From Deltaproteobacteria bacterium (GTDB lineage Bacteria; Desulfobacterota; Desulfobacteria; Desulfobacterales; Desulfatirhabdiaceae): DNA of 64,000 bases. Both the position numbers and the translations under genes were made by a program. Location: contig JACRBZ010000008.1 in NCBI GenBank assembly GCA_016219185.1, positions 1 through 64,000 on the forward strand, read 5' to 3'. Position 1 is the stretch's first letter; each line of letters opens with the position of its first letter. Under the pieces are notes generated by a model. The model saw nothing but the letters and a program-made list of their open reading frames with translations. It was not told the DNA's origin and ran no database searches. Below are positions 8,731-17,577 of this stretch, one piece after another.

Positions 8731-9327
8731 ATGTCAGACATAACGCGATTGATTATCGTGGCGGTCGGAGGGCAGGGAAATCTTCTGGCTTCAAGTGTGC
8801 TGGGAGAAGCAGCCCTTCTGGCCGGGATCCCCCTTCGCATGAGTGAAATTCACGGCATGGCCCAGCGTGGCGGCGTGGTGGAATCCGCGCTGGTGTTTGG
8901 AAACGCCCAGAGCACCATCATCTCGGATGGGGAAGCCGATGTGCTGCTGGGGTTTGAACCTTCCGAAACCCTGCGTGCCCTAAACAAGTGCAATGCCCGG
9001 ACCGTCGTCATCACCAACCTGTCTCCGCTTCCCCCCTTTACCGTTGCCATCGGCAAAGGGGTGTATCCGGATATTACAAAGCTTCAGGAATTGATACGCG
9101 CCAAAACCGCCCGGCTCATTGCACTGAATGCCGTGGATCTGGCCAAAACCGCCGGAAACGTCTTGTCGGTAAACATGGTTCTTCTGGGCGCCCTGATCCA
9201 GACCGGAATCCTGCCGGTAACCGCCGATAATGTCAAAACAGCGATCCGGACCAAAACCAAAGCCGCATTCGTAGATATCAACATCAAAGCCTTTGATCTG
9301 GGCTTTGAAACCGCTTCCGGTCAATAA
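8731..9327 (+). CDS. iorB: Indolepyruvate:ferredoxin oxidoreductase, beta subunit
   Basis: A 198-aa protein of the pyruvate/2-oxoacid:ferredoxin oxidoreductase gamma-type domain. Diagnostic blocks are VGGQGNLLASSVLGEAA near the N-terminus and SEIHGMAQRGGVVES. This is the expected length for IorB and it follows iorA directly, as in most IorAB operons. It forms the heterodimer with IorA and contributes to the CoA-dependent step. A strong intrinsic terminator follows at 9374, which probably ends the bam-ior transcript. Confidence 0.9.
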   Translation: MSDITRLIIVAVGGQGNLLASSVLGEAALLAGIPLRMSEIHGMAQRGGVVESALVFGNAQSTIISDGEADVLLGFEPSETLRALNKCNARTVVITNLSPLPPFTVAIGKGVYPDITKLQELIRAKTARLIALNAVDLAKTAGNVLSVNMVLLGALIQTGILPVTADNVKTAIRTKTKAAFVDINIKAFDLGFETASGQ

Positions 9328-9373
9328 CCACGCAGCGATCCCATCAATAAAAAAAGATACCGGATCCATCTGA

Positions 9374-9407
9374 CCAGGGTGCTTAAAAACATCCTGGTTT
9401 TATTTTA
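9374..9407 (+). terminator. Rho-independent terminator after iorB
   Basis: CCAGGGTG (9374-9381) pairs with CATCCTGG (9390-9397), an 8-bp stem with one G-T pair and an 8-base loop, followed by a TTTTATTTTA tract. It lies 47 bp after the iorB stop and separates the bam-ior genes from the ligase genes. Confidence 0.75.
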
Positions 9408-9452
9408 CTTAAATACATGAATAAGATTCATCATATTACAGAATTTTTTTTA

Positions 9453-9481
9453 TTGACATTCGTATGGTTAATTCATATGGA
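9453..9481 (+). promoter_or_regulatory. Candidate promoter with 10-bp direct repeats
   Basis: A perfect TTGACA at 9453-9458 is followed after 17 bases by TATGGA (9476-9481), a weak -10; a better TATAAT occurs at 9502-9507 but has no matching -35. The region carries a direct repeat ATTCGTATGG / ATTCATATGG (9458-9467 and 9471-9480, one mismatch, 13-base period) that overlaps the spacer and -10, as an operator would. The leader to the GTG at 9696 is over 200 bases. The 369-bp gap 9328-9695 otherwise holds only the terminator. Confidence 0.4.
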
Positions 9482-9695
9482 TGAACAAGCTATAAAGTGA
9501 TTATAATGTGATTGAGATGATTCCATTTATCATTCATTGCAAAAGAGCGCAGAGAAAGCGAAAGAGAAGGCCTTGAGCCGGAGTGACGATGTTCAAGACT
9601 TTTTGTGGATTCATCAGAATCCTGGAACGCATTAAAATTGGCGCGCAAGGGAAAAAGCAGATTAATAACAGATTAATGATAACCGGAGGTTTCAA

Positions 9696-11276
9696 GTGAA
9701 CTACTCGAAATATGCTGCAATACATGCCCGTCATCTTCCCGAAAAAATCTGTCTTATAGAAAGAACGCCCTCTCGAGGAGAAAGACGCACCCTTACATGG
9801 AAGCAATTTAATGATGCAATAAATCGAACGGCCAATTACCTTTCCAAAGAATGCAATGTAAAAGATGGTGATTATGTCATGCATCTTCAGAATAACTCTT
9901 TGGAATGGCTGATAACCTATTACGGCATTATTCGCCTTGGTGCAATCGTTGTACCTCTGAATTTCAGATTTGAAGGTCCGGATATTTTGTTCGCTGCAAA
10001 GGTCTGCAACCCGGGAGTGTTCATTCTGGGTTCTGAATTCCTGAAAGTGGTTCAACCGATTCAGAAAAATCTCAGCACGGTTAAAACCTTTATCAGTGTG
10101 GGACAGGAAGTGCCGTCAGATATGAGAGGTTATAAGGATATCGCGGAATATTCCGATATCTCGGATACCATTGTTGACGTTGATGACCATCATGATCTGA
10201 CGATGATGTTTACCTCCGGCACAACCGGCAATCCCAAACCGCTTATTCACACGCATTTTTCCATGAAAAGCACGGCAGCCGGAAATGGGATGTCATATTT
10301 CGTTCAAAAAAACGACAATTATCTTTTTTTCCTTCCCCTGTATCACAGCGGGACGATGTTTTTATGGGCACCTTTTTATGCGACCGGAGCCACCGGCACC
10401 ATCATTCGTGATTTTAAGGATCCGAAGTCGATTATTGAAGCAATTGCAGCGGAAAAGTGCACGGATACGCTGTTCGTTGTTCCCATTGCCATTGCCATTT
10501 TAAATGCAATCGCCAACAAGACGCTTTGTCTATCTGAATACGATCTGTCCTCATGGAAATATCTGGAAATCGGAGCGCAGCCGGTTCCTTTTGACATTAT
10601 GAAGAAACTTGTCGAGACTTTTCCAGCCAAGGTTTCAAATATTTATGGCATCACGGAAGGCGGTGGCGGAGGACTTTTCAACCTTTATTCCGAAGATGTG
10701 CTGAGAAAACCGGGTTCTATCGGAAAACCGACCTATGGGGTTGAGGCAAAGATTATCGATTTCGACGGAAAAGAACTGCCGGCGGGACGAGTCGGAGAAC
10801 TCGTTTTTTCCACGGACCGGATGATGAAAGGCTATCACAATAATCCGGAAATGACGGCGCAGGCACTGAAAAATGGATGGCTGTATACCGGTGATTTATT
10901 AAAAACCGATGAAGAAGGTTTCTATTATATTGTCGATCGCATGAAGGATATGGTGACAAGTGGCGGAGAGAACATTTTTCCTGTTGAAATTGAAGATGCA
11001 CTCATGGACCACCCGGACATCGATGATGTTGCCTGCATCGGTTATCCGGATGACAGATTGGTTGAAATCGTATTGGCCGTTGTGCAATTGAAACCTGGTA
11101 AAACCATGACTGAAGAAGAACTGATCGTTTTTGCAAAAACAAAACTTGCTCTCTATAAAGTTCCCCGCAAAGTCATTTTCGATAAGGTTCTTCGCAGCCC
11201 GACAGGAAAAGTGATGAAACCCCAATTACGTCAAAAATATACAGGTCGCAAGGAGGCATTCAAAAAGCTAGACTAA
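9696..11276 (+). CDS. AMP-dependent acyl-CoA synthetase/ligase
   Basis: A 526-aa member of the ANL adenylating family. The P-loop MMFTSGTTGNPKP, the IYGITEGGGGG motif, the YTGDLL hinge region and the C-terminal PTGKVMK with the catalytic Lys are present. It activates a carboxylic acid to its CoA thioester through an acyl-adenylate. The substrate cannot be read from sequence; the neighbours (bam genes and phenylacetate-CoA ligase) make an aromatic or alicyclic acid a reasonable guess. The GTG start at 9696 is supported by GGAGGT five bases upstream. It is distinct from the second ANL ligase at 40916. Confidence 0.88.
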   Translation: MNYSKYAAIHARHLPEKICLIERTPSRGERRTLTWKQFNDAINRTANYLSKECNVKDGDYVMHLQNNSLEWLITYYGIIRLGAIVVPLNFRFEGPDILFAAKVCNPGVFILGSEFLKVVQPIQKNLSTVKTFISVGQEVPSDMRGYKDIAEYSDISDTIVDVDDHHDLTMMFTSGTTGNPKPLIHTHFSMKSTAAGNGMSYFVQKNDNYLFFLPLYHSGTMFLWAPFYATGATGTIIRDFKDPKSIIEAIAAEKCTDTLFVVPIAIAILNAIANKTLCLSEYDLSSWKYLEIGAQPVPFDIMKKLVETFPAKVSNIYGITEGGGGGLFNLYSEDVLRKPGSIGKPTYGVEAKIIDFDGKELPAGRVGELVFSTDRMMKGYHNNPEMTAQALKNGWLYTGDLLKTDEEGFYYIVDRMKDMVTSGGENIFPVEIEDALMDHPDIDDVACIGYPDDRLVEIVLAVVQLKPGKTMTEEELIVFAKTKLALYKVPRKVIFDKVLRSPTGKVMKPQLRQKYTGRKEAFKKLD

Positions 11277-11286
11277 GACTATCGCG

Positions 11287-11310
11287 CTTTCGGGCTGCCC
11301 CACCCGAAAG
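11287..11310 (+). other. Hairpin downstream of the acyl-CoA ligase
   Basis: CTTTCGGG (11287-11294) and CCCGAAAG (11303-11310) form a perfect 8-bp stem with an 8-base loop, ten bases after the ligase stop. No T-run follows, so a rho-independent terminator is doubtful; it may be an mRNA 3' stabiliser. Confidence 0.45.
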
Positions 11311-11401
11311 AACCAAGGAATCCAACTGGCGAGGGTTCGGCAAATGCCGGACTTGGAACATTTTGAAATTGGCTCATCATTATACCTTAAGGAGGATATA
11401 A

Positions 11402-12709
11402 ATGCCCTGGAATGATACATTCGAATGCATGCCGTTGGCGGATCTTCAGAAATTTCAATTGGAAAAGCTGAAAGAGACCGTATCATGGGCGTATGAAAGA
11501 GTCCCTTTTTACCGCAGCAAACTGGATGAATTAAAAATCAGGCCGGACGATGTTCAGTGCCTGGAAGACATTGCCAGACTGCCCTTTACCGTGAAAAACG
11601 ATCTGCGGGACAATTACCCGTTCGGGCTCTGCGCGGTTCCCCTGAAGGAAGTGGTACGGGTGCACGCTTCTTCCGGAACCACCGGAAAACCCATCACAGG
11701 CCCGTATACCGCGGATGACCTGGAGCAGTGGACCGAATGCATGGCCAGAGGCCTGTGGGCCGCGGGATTGCGACCGGATGACATTGTCCAGAACGCTTAT
11801 GGACACGGCCTGTTTACCGGTGGCCTGGGGTTTCATCAGGGCGCCACCCGCCTGGGCTGTACGGTTGTGCCCACCAGCTCCGGACTGACCGAACGCCAGA
11901 TCATGCTGATGAAGGATTTCGGATCCACGGCCCTGGCTTGCACCCCGTCCTATGCCCTGACCATTGCCGAAAGGGCTGAAGAGCTCAAAGTCGATGTCCG
12001 GCAACTGCCGCTTCGGACCGGTCTGTTCGGAGCCGAACCCTGGACCGTTGCCATGCGCGAGGAAATTGAGCGCCGAATGGGTATCAAGGCCATGGAAGCC
12101 TACGGCCTGACCGAACTCTGCGGACCTGGCGTGGCGTTTGACTGTGAGGCACAGGATGGTCTGCACATCAACGAAGATCATTTTCTGGCGGAAATTGTGG
12201 ATCCGGTTACCTTTGAACCGCTTCCGCTCGGTGAAAAAGGGGAATTGATTTTTACCTCCCTTCAGCGCAGGGCCATGCCCATGCTGCGATACCGGACAAA
12301 GGACATTACCCGGCTTCGCCGGGAAACCTGTGTCTGCGGCAGAACCCTGATCAAGATGGATAAGCTGTCCGGAAGAACCGATGACATGCTGATCATCAGC
12401 GGCGTCAACGTGTTTCCTTCCCAGATCGAGGCCCTGCTTCTGGAAATTCCTGAGGTGGAACCCCAATACCGGCTGGTGGTCCGCAAAAAAGGATATCTGG
12501 ATCATCTGGTTGTTCAGGTCGAGGGGAAAAGGGAAATCTATGAAGCAGGCAGTGAAAAACGCCTGGAGATTGAATCCAAAGTCGCCGGTCACATCAAGGG
12601 GATGATGGGTGTCGGCGTTGAAGTCAATCTTGTCGAGCCCAAATTTATCGCCAGAAGTGAAGGAAAGGCCCTTCGCGTGGTTGACGAAAGACCCAAGCAT
12701 TTGCGTTAA
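11402..12709 (+). CDS. paaK: Phenylacetate-CoA ligase
   Basis: A 435-aa PaaK-type ligase. Characteristic blocks are HASSGTTGKPITGPYT (P-loop), EAYGLTELCGPG, a MLRYRTKDITRL stretch and GRTDDMLIISGVNVFPSQ before the C-terminal AMP-binding domain. The size and motifs fit phenylacetate-CoA ligase rather than the larger ANL acyl-CoA synthetases. An ideal AAGGAGG lies seven bases before the ATG. It activates phenylacetate (or a related aryl acid) for anaerobic oxidation toward benzoyl-CoA. Position after iorAB makes sense, since IorAB also produces arylacetyl-CoA. Related ligases in anaerobes accept benzoate or other aryl acids, so the exact substrate is uncertain. Confidence 0.87.
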   Translation: MPWNDTFECMPLADLQKFQLEKLKETVSWAYERVPFYRSKLDELKIRPDDVQCLEDIARLPFTVKNDLRDNYPFGLCAVPLKEVVRVHASSGTTGKPITGPYTADDLEQWTECMARGLWAAGLRPDDIVQNAYGHGLFTGGLGFHQGATRLGCTVVPTSSGLTERQIMLMKDFGSTALACTPSYALTIAERAEELKVDVRQLPLRTGLFGAEPWTVAMREEIERRMGIKAMEAYGLTELCGPGVAFDCEAQDGLHINEDHFLAEIVDPVTFEPLPLGEKGELIFTSLQRRAMPMLRYRTKDITRLRRETCVCGRTLIKMDKLSGRTDDMLIISGVNVFPSQIEALLLEIPEVEPQYRLVVRKKGYLDHLVVQVEGKREIYEAGSEKRLEIESKVAGHIKGMMGVGVEVNLVEPKFIARSEGKALRVVDERPKHLR

Positions 12710-12748
12710 CCGCCTCACGCTCCGTATTGCCATCACACGGAGTTGGTT

Positions 12749-12794
12749 CCCCTGGTCCCCCCGCTTAAAAAAAGTGGGGAACCAGGGGGGTTTT
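12749..12794 (+). terminator. Probable terminator after paaK
   Basis: CCCCTGGTCCCC (12749-12760) pairs with GGGGAACCAGGGG (12776-12788) with one bulged base, followed by GG and TTTT. The loop is A-rich. It lies about 40 bp after the paaK stop, in front of the kinase genes. Confidence 0.6.
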
Positions 12795-12864
12795 CCAATA
12801 CACGGCCGGTTCTCTCCAATTCTCTTTTTTCGTTGGGGAAGGCCAAAGGAAGATACGGATTTTC

Positions 12865-14724
12865 GTGAACAACCAATTGAATTCCCAGCCTCCCAAGTCG
12901 TGTCTCGGCGCCGAACAGCGCTATCGCGCATTCCTGGAATTTTTGCCGGATCCGGTATTTGTCTTTAATCTGGACAATACGGTTTCATATCTGAACCCTG
13001 CCTTTGAAAAGGTTTTTGGATGGTCCCTGGCGGAACTTGAAGGAAAAATCGTTCCCTTTGTTCCGGAATCCGCCAAAGACCAGACCCGGCTGGGAATCGA
13101 AAAGCTTTACAGCGAAAAAGTCATTCACGGATTTGAAACCCAGCGCCTGACCAAAGATGGAAGGCTGCTGGATATCGTGGTGGATGGGGCTATTTTCTAT
13201 GATGATGACGGCCGGCCCGCGGGCCAGGTGGTTACCCTTCGGGATGTGACTCAGGAAAAAAGGGTGGCGCGGACCAATCAGGCCCTTTTTCGCATCGCCA
13301 ATTCGCTGTACCAGTTCCGCAGGCTGGAGGATCGCCTGGAGTTCATCATCAAGGAAGTTCAAGAACTGCTGGCGGTCAGGGGCGCTTCGGTCATCCTGCT
13401 GGATGAGGAAAACCAGGAATTTTACTTTCCGGTTGCCAATTACGAGGATGCCGGTACCGGGAGCCGCATGAGGGAAATTCGTTTTCCGGCGGACAAGGGC
13501 GTGGCCGGACATGTGTATCGCACCGGAAAGCCCCTGATCGTTCCGGACTATCCGCAGAGCCCTTATTATTTTCCCGTCGTGGACATGAAGTCCGGCTACC
13601 AGACGCTCAATATGCTGGATGTTCCCATACAGATTCCGGAGCGGATGATCGGCGTGCTGTGCGCGGTCAATAAAAAAGACGGCGAATTCGATCAGACCGA
13701 CGTTGAATTTTTAAGCGCCATCGCCAGCGCGGTTGCATTTCCCATCGAAAACGCCCGCATCAACGCGGAACTCAGGCTTTCCTATGAAGAGGTTCAGACC
13801 CTGAGCCGCGCCAAGGACCGGGTGATTCATCATCTTTCTCATGAACTGAAAACGCCGGTATCCGTCCTTTCAGCCTCACTGGGCCTTTTGGGGAAAAAAA
13901 TACTCGGCAAAAACGAAGATCCGGGAATCCGGCGAATTCTGGAACGGGCCCAGCGCAGCCTCACGCGAATACTGGACATGCAGTACCAGGTTCAGGATAT
14001 TCTCCGGCTGCGGGATTACCGGGCCTATCACCTGCTTTCGGCGCTGATGGACGCCTGCTCCGACGTGCTTGAAACCCTTGCGGATGAAGCCTGTGAACCG
14101 GGGACGGCCTCCCGGAAAATAAAAAACCGTATCGACGAATTGTTCGGGCCGACGGAATCCGTTTCCGAAGAGATCCAACTGGATGTTTTTACGGAAAATG
14201 TCATCCGTGAACTGGAACCCCGGTTTTCCCATCGCAAATGTCGAATCCATCGCCATATCACGCCCACGCCCCCTGTTTTTATTCCAAAAGACGTGCTATA
14301 TAAAATCATCGAAGGCCTGCTTCGAAACGCCATCGAAAACACCCCGGACTCCGGAGTTATCGAGATCGGCGTTCGCAGCCTGGCTTCCGGTTCCGAGCTT
14401 GAGGTCAGGGACTTCGGCATCGGCATTACCGCTGAAAACCAGAAATTGATTTTTGAAAGCCAGGTAACAACCTCCGAGCCGCTTCAGTACGCCACCCGTA
14501 ACCCCTATGATTTCCACGCCGGCGGCAAGGGTTTTGATCTGCTGAGAATGAAGATATTTTCCGAACGCTATCATTTCTCAATTCGCATGCGCTCCAACCG
14601 ATGTATTCATATTCCCGAAGACAAGGATTCGTGCCCGGGGGATATCGATGCGTGCAATTACTGTAAAACCCTTGAAGACTGCATGCGTTCCGGTGGAACC
14701 ACGATGACGGTCAACTTCATATGA
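12865..14724 (+). CDS. PAS-GAF sensor histidine kinase with Cys-rich C-terminus
   Basis: 619 aa, with no membrane segment seen, so probably cytoplasmic. Order: PAS (about 18-133), GAF (about 140-300), HisKA with phospho-acceptor His326 in HLSHELKTP, and an HATPase domain (N-box LRNAIENTP, G1 box VRDFGIGIT). After the G2-like GGKGFDLLRMK the tail carries CIHIPEDKDSCPGD, then CNYCKTLEDC, giving five Cys in about 30 residues, an unusual addition that may bind metal or sense redox. The start is GTG with only a distant AGGAAG, so the exact start is uncertain. The stop overlaps the next kinase gene by four bases. No response regulator is adjacent. Confidence 0.85.
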   Translation: MNNQLNSQPPKSCLGAEQRYRAFLEFLPDPVFVFNLDNTVSYLNPAFEKVFGWSLAELEGKIVPFVPESAKDQTRLGIEKLYSEKVIHGFETQRLTKDGRLLDIVVDGAIFYDDDGRPAGQVVTLRDVTQEKRVARTNQALFRIANSLYQFRRLEDRLEFIIKEVQELLAVRGASVILLDEENQEFYFPVANYEDAGTGSRMREIRFPADKGVAGHVYRTGKPLIVPDYPQSPYYFPVVDMKSGYQTLNMLDVPIQIPERMIGVLCAVNKKDGEFDQTDVEFLSAIASAVAFPIENARINAELRLSYEEVQTLSRAKDRVIHHLSHELKTPVSVLSASLGLLGKKILGKNEDPGIRRILERAQRSLTRILDMQYQVQDILRLRDYRAYHLLSALMDACSDVLETLADEACEPGTASRKIKNRIDELFGPTESVSEEIQLDVFTENVIRELEPRFSHRKCRIHRHITPTPPVFIPKDVLYKIIEGLLRNAIENTPDSGVIEIGVRSLASGSELEVRDFGIGITAENQKLIFESQVTTSEPLQYATRNPYDFHAGGKGFDLLRMKIFSERYHFSIRMRSNRCIHIPEDKDSCPGDIDACNYCKTLEDCMRSGGTTMTVNFI

Positions 14725-15518
14725 AAAACAAAAACGAATTTTTTCGCGAAATTGAAATCGAATTTTTAATCCATGAACTTAAAGATCCGGTCTCGGTGAT
14801 TGAAACCGGCGTTCGAACGCTTCTGGAACGCAGGGAAACACATGGGCAGCTTTCCCCGCGTCAGGAAAAAACACTGAAGCGTGTGCTGAGAAATGCCCAG
14901 AAAGCGCGCAGCATGATGCATGGGCTTCTGGAAATCGGACGATCTCAGGCAGGATGCGTTAACTGCTCATGTTTTCAACCGGTGCCGACGGTTCATGAAG
15001 TTTTGATGGAGGCATTGGAATCGGTTTGCCCTTCTGTCTTTGATCAGATCAATTCACTTGGCGGCCCTGAAGAAACCCTTGCCTTTTTATCCAGCCAATG
15101 TATTTTTGTGCATATGGATTCGGAAATTTCCCGGCTTGAACTGAATCAGGATGAAGTCAAATTCCGGCAGATTGTCGGCAATCTGATCAAAAACGCCCTT
15201 CATCATCGTAAAAAACGCGTGGATATCGGCCTGGGATGCGGGAACAATATGATGTGGCTGGAGGTTTCCGATGACGGACCGGGAATCGGCGCCGAACATC
15301 ACGAAATGGTTTTTCGAAGATACACGCAGATCATGGCCTGTGATGCGCTATCGCGAACCGGTCACGGGCTCGGCCTGGCCGGAGCATTGATCCTGGCAAA
15401 ATCCATGGGCGGAACCATCGAAATCACCAGCCAGAAAGGCAAGGGCGCAACTTTTCGGCTGACGCTTCCCCTGGCGATGAATCCTCAAGACAAAGATCTG
15501 CATTCATCAACGCCTTAA
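14721..15518 (+). CDS. Short sensor-less histidine kinase
   Basis: 265 aa consisting of HisKA (His18 in FLIHELKDP) and a full HATPase domain (N-box GNLIKNALHH, DDGPGIG, GHGLGLAGA). There is no sensor domain and no signal peptide or membrane segment. A cluster CVNCSC at about residue 79 is notable. The ATG overlaps the stop of the preceding kinase (ATGA), so the two are translationally coupled and may form a heteromeric kinase or act in a branched phosphorelay. Their common target is not in the window. Confidence 0.85.
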   Translation: MKNKNEFFREIEIEFLIHELKDPVSVIETGVRTLLERRETHGQLSPRQEKTLKRVLRNAQKARSMMHGLLEIGRSQAGCVNCSCFQPVPTVHEVLMEALESVCPSVFDQINSLGGPEETLAFLSSQCIFVHMDSEISRLELNQDEVKFRQIVGNLIKNALHHRKKRVDIGLGCGNNMMWLEVSDDGPGIGAEHHEMVFRRYTQIMACDALSRTGHGLGLAGALILAKSMGGTIEITSQKGKGATFRLTLPLAMNPQDKDLHSSTP

Positions 15519-15609
15519 CTCTATCGCGTTCCTGTACACGCCAGTACGACCGGTTAATCATTGACGTCACAATAATCCAACTGGGGGGTGATATTTATAA
15601 AAGGCAATT

Positions 15610-15786
15610 ATGGAATACCAGACAATCAGAGAAAATGGAAAGATCAAGTTTGTGGTATTACCCTACAAGTCGTTCCAGGCAATCCTTGGTCGCATTGAAG
15701 ATGAATCCGATTTGCACCAAGTTCTACAGCAATGTAAAACCCATCCGCATAGTGGATCACCTGCTTCCCGATTACTCAGGAATTGA
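15610..15786 (+). CDS. Small antitoxin-like ORF, probably truncated
   Basis: 58 codons. The N-terminus (EYQTIRENGKIKFVVLPYKS) resembles that of the antitoxin at 16989-17336 (DYQTIDYNGKPVFVLVPWEE), suggesting a common antitoxin N-domain, but the rest is short and there is no HTH. No clear ribosome site lies close to the ATG. An overlapping frame runs on to 15868, so this may be a frameshifted remnant. Confidence 0.35.
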   Translation: MEYQTIRENGKIKFVVLPYKSFQAILGRIEDESDLHQVLQQCKTHPHSGSPASRLLRN

Positions 15787-15865
15787 ATGAACTGGATTGG
15801 AAGGAAGACCTTTCACCGGACAATGCCAAGCCTGTGCACAATAACGACATTGCAAGGGAGGTGAA

Positions 15866-16729
15866 ATGACCTTGCCGTTTTGGATTGAAAATGCTTTTTT
15901 CAGAGCTTCGGATTTTCTTTCGGAAAAATTTCCCCGACCGGAGCCGGCGCCCGAAAAATTTATAAATGCACGGCTGATTTCCCATCGCGGCATTTATGAT
16001 AACCGCCGGGTCTATGAGAACACGCTGCCGGCATTTGACCAGGCAAAGACAGATGGAATATGGGGAATCGAGTTCGACATTCAATGGACCCGGGACATGC
16101 AACCGGTGGTTTCCCATGATCCGGACTGCCGGCGCCTCTTCAAAGAGAATGCAAGCATCGGGGAGCTGAGCCTAAAAGCATTAAAATCAAGGTTCCCGAT
16201 GATTCCCCCTTTGGCCGACGTGATTCAAAGATATGGAGGCAAGCTGCATCTGATGGCGGAAATGAAACCGCATTCCGTGGCAACAAAACACTTGAACGCA
16301 GTCCTTTCAGAGCTGTTTTCTTCCTTGCAGCCCGCCAGAGATTTTCATCTGCTCTCGCTTCACCCGCAGCTCTTATCCGCCATCTCCTGCTTCCCACCGG
16401 AAACGATGATTCCGATTGCGGAAACAAATTCCGGCTCTATTTCGGATATGGTCCTACAGAGAGGCTATGGCGGGATGGCCGGACATTACATGCTGCTTCA
16501 AAAAGGCATCTTGAGAAAATTGTCCCGAAATCGCATCTCCGTGGGTACCGGATTCATAAATTCCAAAAACTGCCTGTATCGGGAAGTAAACCGCGGTATC
16601 ACCTGGATTTTTTCGGACTGCGCAACGGAACTCCGGAAATTTATGCCGAACCTCACTGAGCCCCCGGAATTGATCGAAACAAATGGATACCAGTGGGCGA
16701 AAGCATCCAGTCGAGTGCGCAACAGTTGA
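15866..16729 (+). CDS. Glycerophosphodiester phosphodiesterase family protein
   Basis: 287 aa. The GDPD signature is visible: SHRGIYDN (catalytic His-Arg), then EFDIQWTRDMQPVVSHD with the metal-binding Glu/Asp and second His, followed by a conserved Glu-x-Lys (MAEMKPH). It would hydrolyse glycerophosphodiesters to an alcohol and glycerol-3-phosphate. No signal peptide is evident, so a cytoplasmic role is likely. GGGAGG lies seven bases before the ATG. It stands alone between kinase genes and a toxin-antitoxin pair, and no G3P transporter is nearby. The 259 bp that follow contain no recognisable gene. Confidence 0.85.
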   Translation: MTLPFWIENAFFRASDFLSEKFPRPEPAPEKFINARLISHRGIYDNRRVYENTLPAFDQAKTDGIWGIEFDIQWTRDMQPVVSHDPDCRRLFKENASIGELSLKALKSRFPMIPPLADVIQRYGGKLHLMAEMKPHSVATKHLNAVLSELFSSLQPARDFHLLSLHPQLLSAISCFPPETMIPIAETNSGSISDMVLQRGYGGMAGHYMLLQKGILRKLSRNRISVGTGFINSKNCLYREVNRGITWIFSDCATELRKFMPNLTEPPELIETNGYQWAKASSRVRNS

Positions 16730-16988
16730 CAACGACAGTGGTCCAAAAGGTTGCCTGGAAAGGCTGCTTCTGCTGGGTTTTGTGGCAGAGCAGGCGCTGA
16801 GCGACCAAAGCGCCGGGCCAGCCGCCGAGTTGATGAAACCGCTCGTAACTACATGCGCTACGTGGTCGGCTGGAAACTCAGGTTTGGCCCATGGCTATTT
16901 GCTGGCTGACACTGCCCTGGCGATGCCGTATATACCAGACGGGTCATTCTTATGGTGAAAGAAAAAGCATTTCATCCATGTAGCCACG

Positions 16989-17336
16989 TTACACGTCTAG
17001 TTGTGACGGCGATATTCCCAGCGCATCGGCAACCTTCTTGAGGGTAGCAACGCGTGGTTTCGCGTCAGGCTTTTCCAGCTTGGCAACGGCCGCCTGGCTG
17101 ACACCCATGCGGGCCGCAAGTTCCCCCTGAGTGATACCTATGTGCTCGCGCCATGCCCGAATCATGGGAACTTTGCTTAGCACATGAGCCTCGACAACCT
17201 CTTGCGGTATGCCGGTGGAGCAAGCTTTGTCCCCCTCCAGCAGTGGACGGACGCGCTTGAATTCTTCCCACGGAACCAGCACAAAAACAGGTTTGCCGTT
17301 GTAATCAATGGTCTGGTAATCAGTATGTGTTTTCAT
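16989..17336 (-). CDS. XRE-family antitoxin of a RelE/HigB-type module
   Basis: 115 aa. The first 35 residues (YQTIDYNGKPVFVLVPWEEF) form a small N-domain, and residues about 58-112 are an XRE helix-turn-helix (ITQGELAARMGVSQAAVAKLE). It overlaps the 3' end of the toxin gene by 17 bp, so translation is coupled. Toxin-first order is typical of HigBA-like pairs. It should bind the toxin and repress the shared promoter at 17584-17611. Confidence 0.88.
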   Translation of the reverse strand: MKTHTDYQTIDYNGKPVFVLVPWEEFKRVRPLLEGDKACSTGIPQEVVEAHVLSKVPMIRAWREHIGITQGELAARMGVSQAAVAKLEKPDAKPRVATLKKVADALGISPSQLDV

Positions 17337-17577
17337 CCCGCTTTTTTACATCTTCGATACTGGCAATGCTGATTTCCTCAAATAGGTTGAACAGTATCCG
17401 CCAGTTGCCGACGTGCAACCGGTGCGTATACGCGTGATTGGTCAACCGTTTGAAGTTGGAACATGCCGGAAAATCCGCCAGCCCCCGCGTAGCCGTCAGG
17501 ACTCTGCCCTGTACGGTTCGATCCCCAATCTTCTTAAGCTGCTTCATTGCTTTTGCTTGCCAGATTACGTTCATCAT
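17320..17577 (-). CDS. RelE/ParE-superfamily toxin
   Basis: 85 aa, the usual size for RelE/HigB mRNA interferases. The pattern of an N-terminal helical segment (AMKQLKKIGDRTV), then LTNHAYTHRLHVGNWRILFN and the final strand ISIASIEDVKKR matches the family; the WRILF block corresponds to the conserved R-x-hydrophobic core. Two consecutive ATG codons (17577, 17574) are possible starts. The first coincides with the predicted transcription start, so the mRNA may be leaderless. Activity is inferred from family only. Confidence 0.85.
   Translation of the reverse strand: MMNVIWQAKAMKQLKKIGDRTVQGRVLTATRGLADFPACSNFKRLTNHAYTHRLHVGNWRILFNLFEEISIASIEDVKKRDENTY

Noticed and set aside
11531..12931. 466-codon open frame on the minus strand across paaK
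   Set aside because: It is antisense to a clear PaaK-type ligase with all motifs; its translation has no recognisable domain and reflects high third-position GC.
16683..16958. 91-codon plus-strand frame after the GDPD gene
   Set aside because: It starts inside the GDPD gene, has low-complexity translation and no family similarity that I can see.
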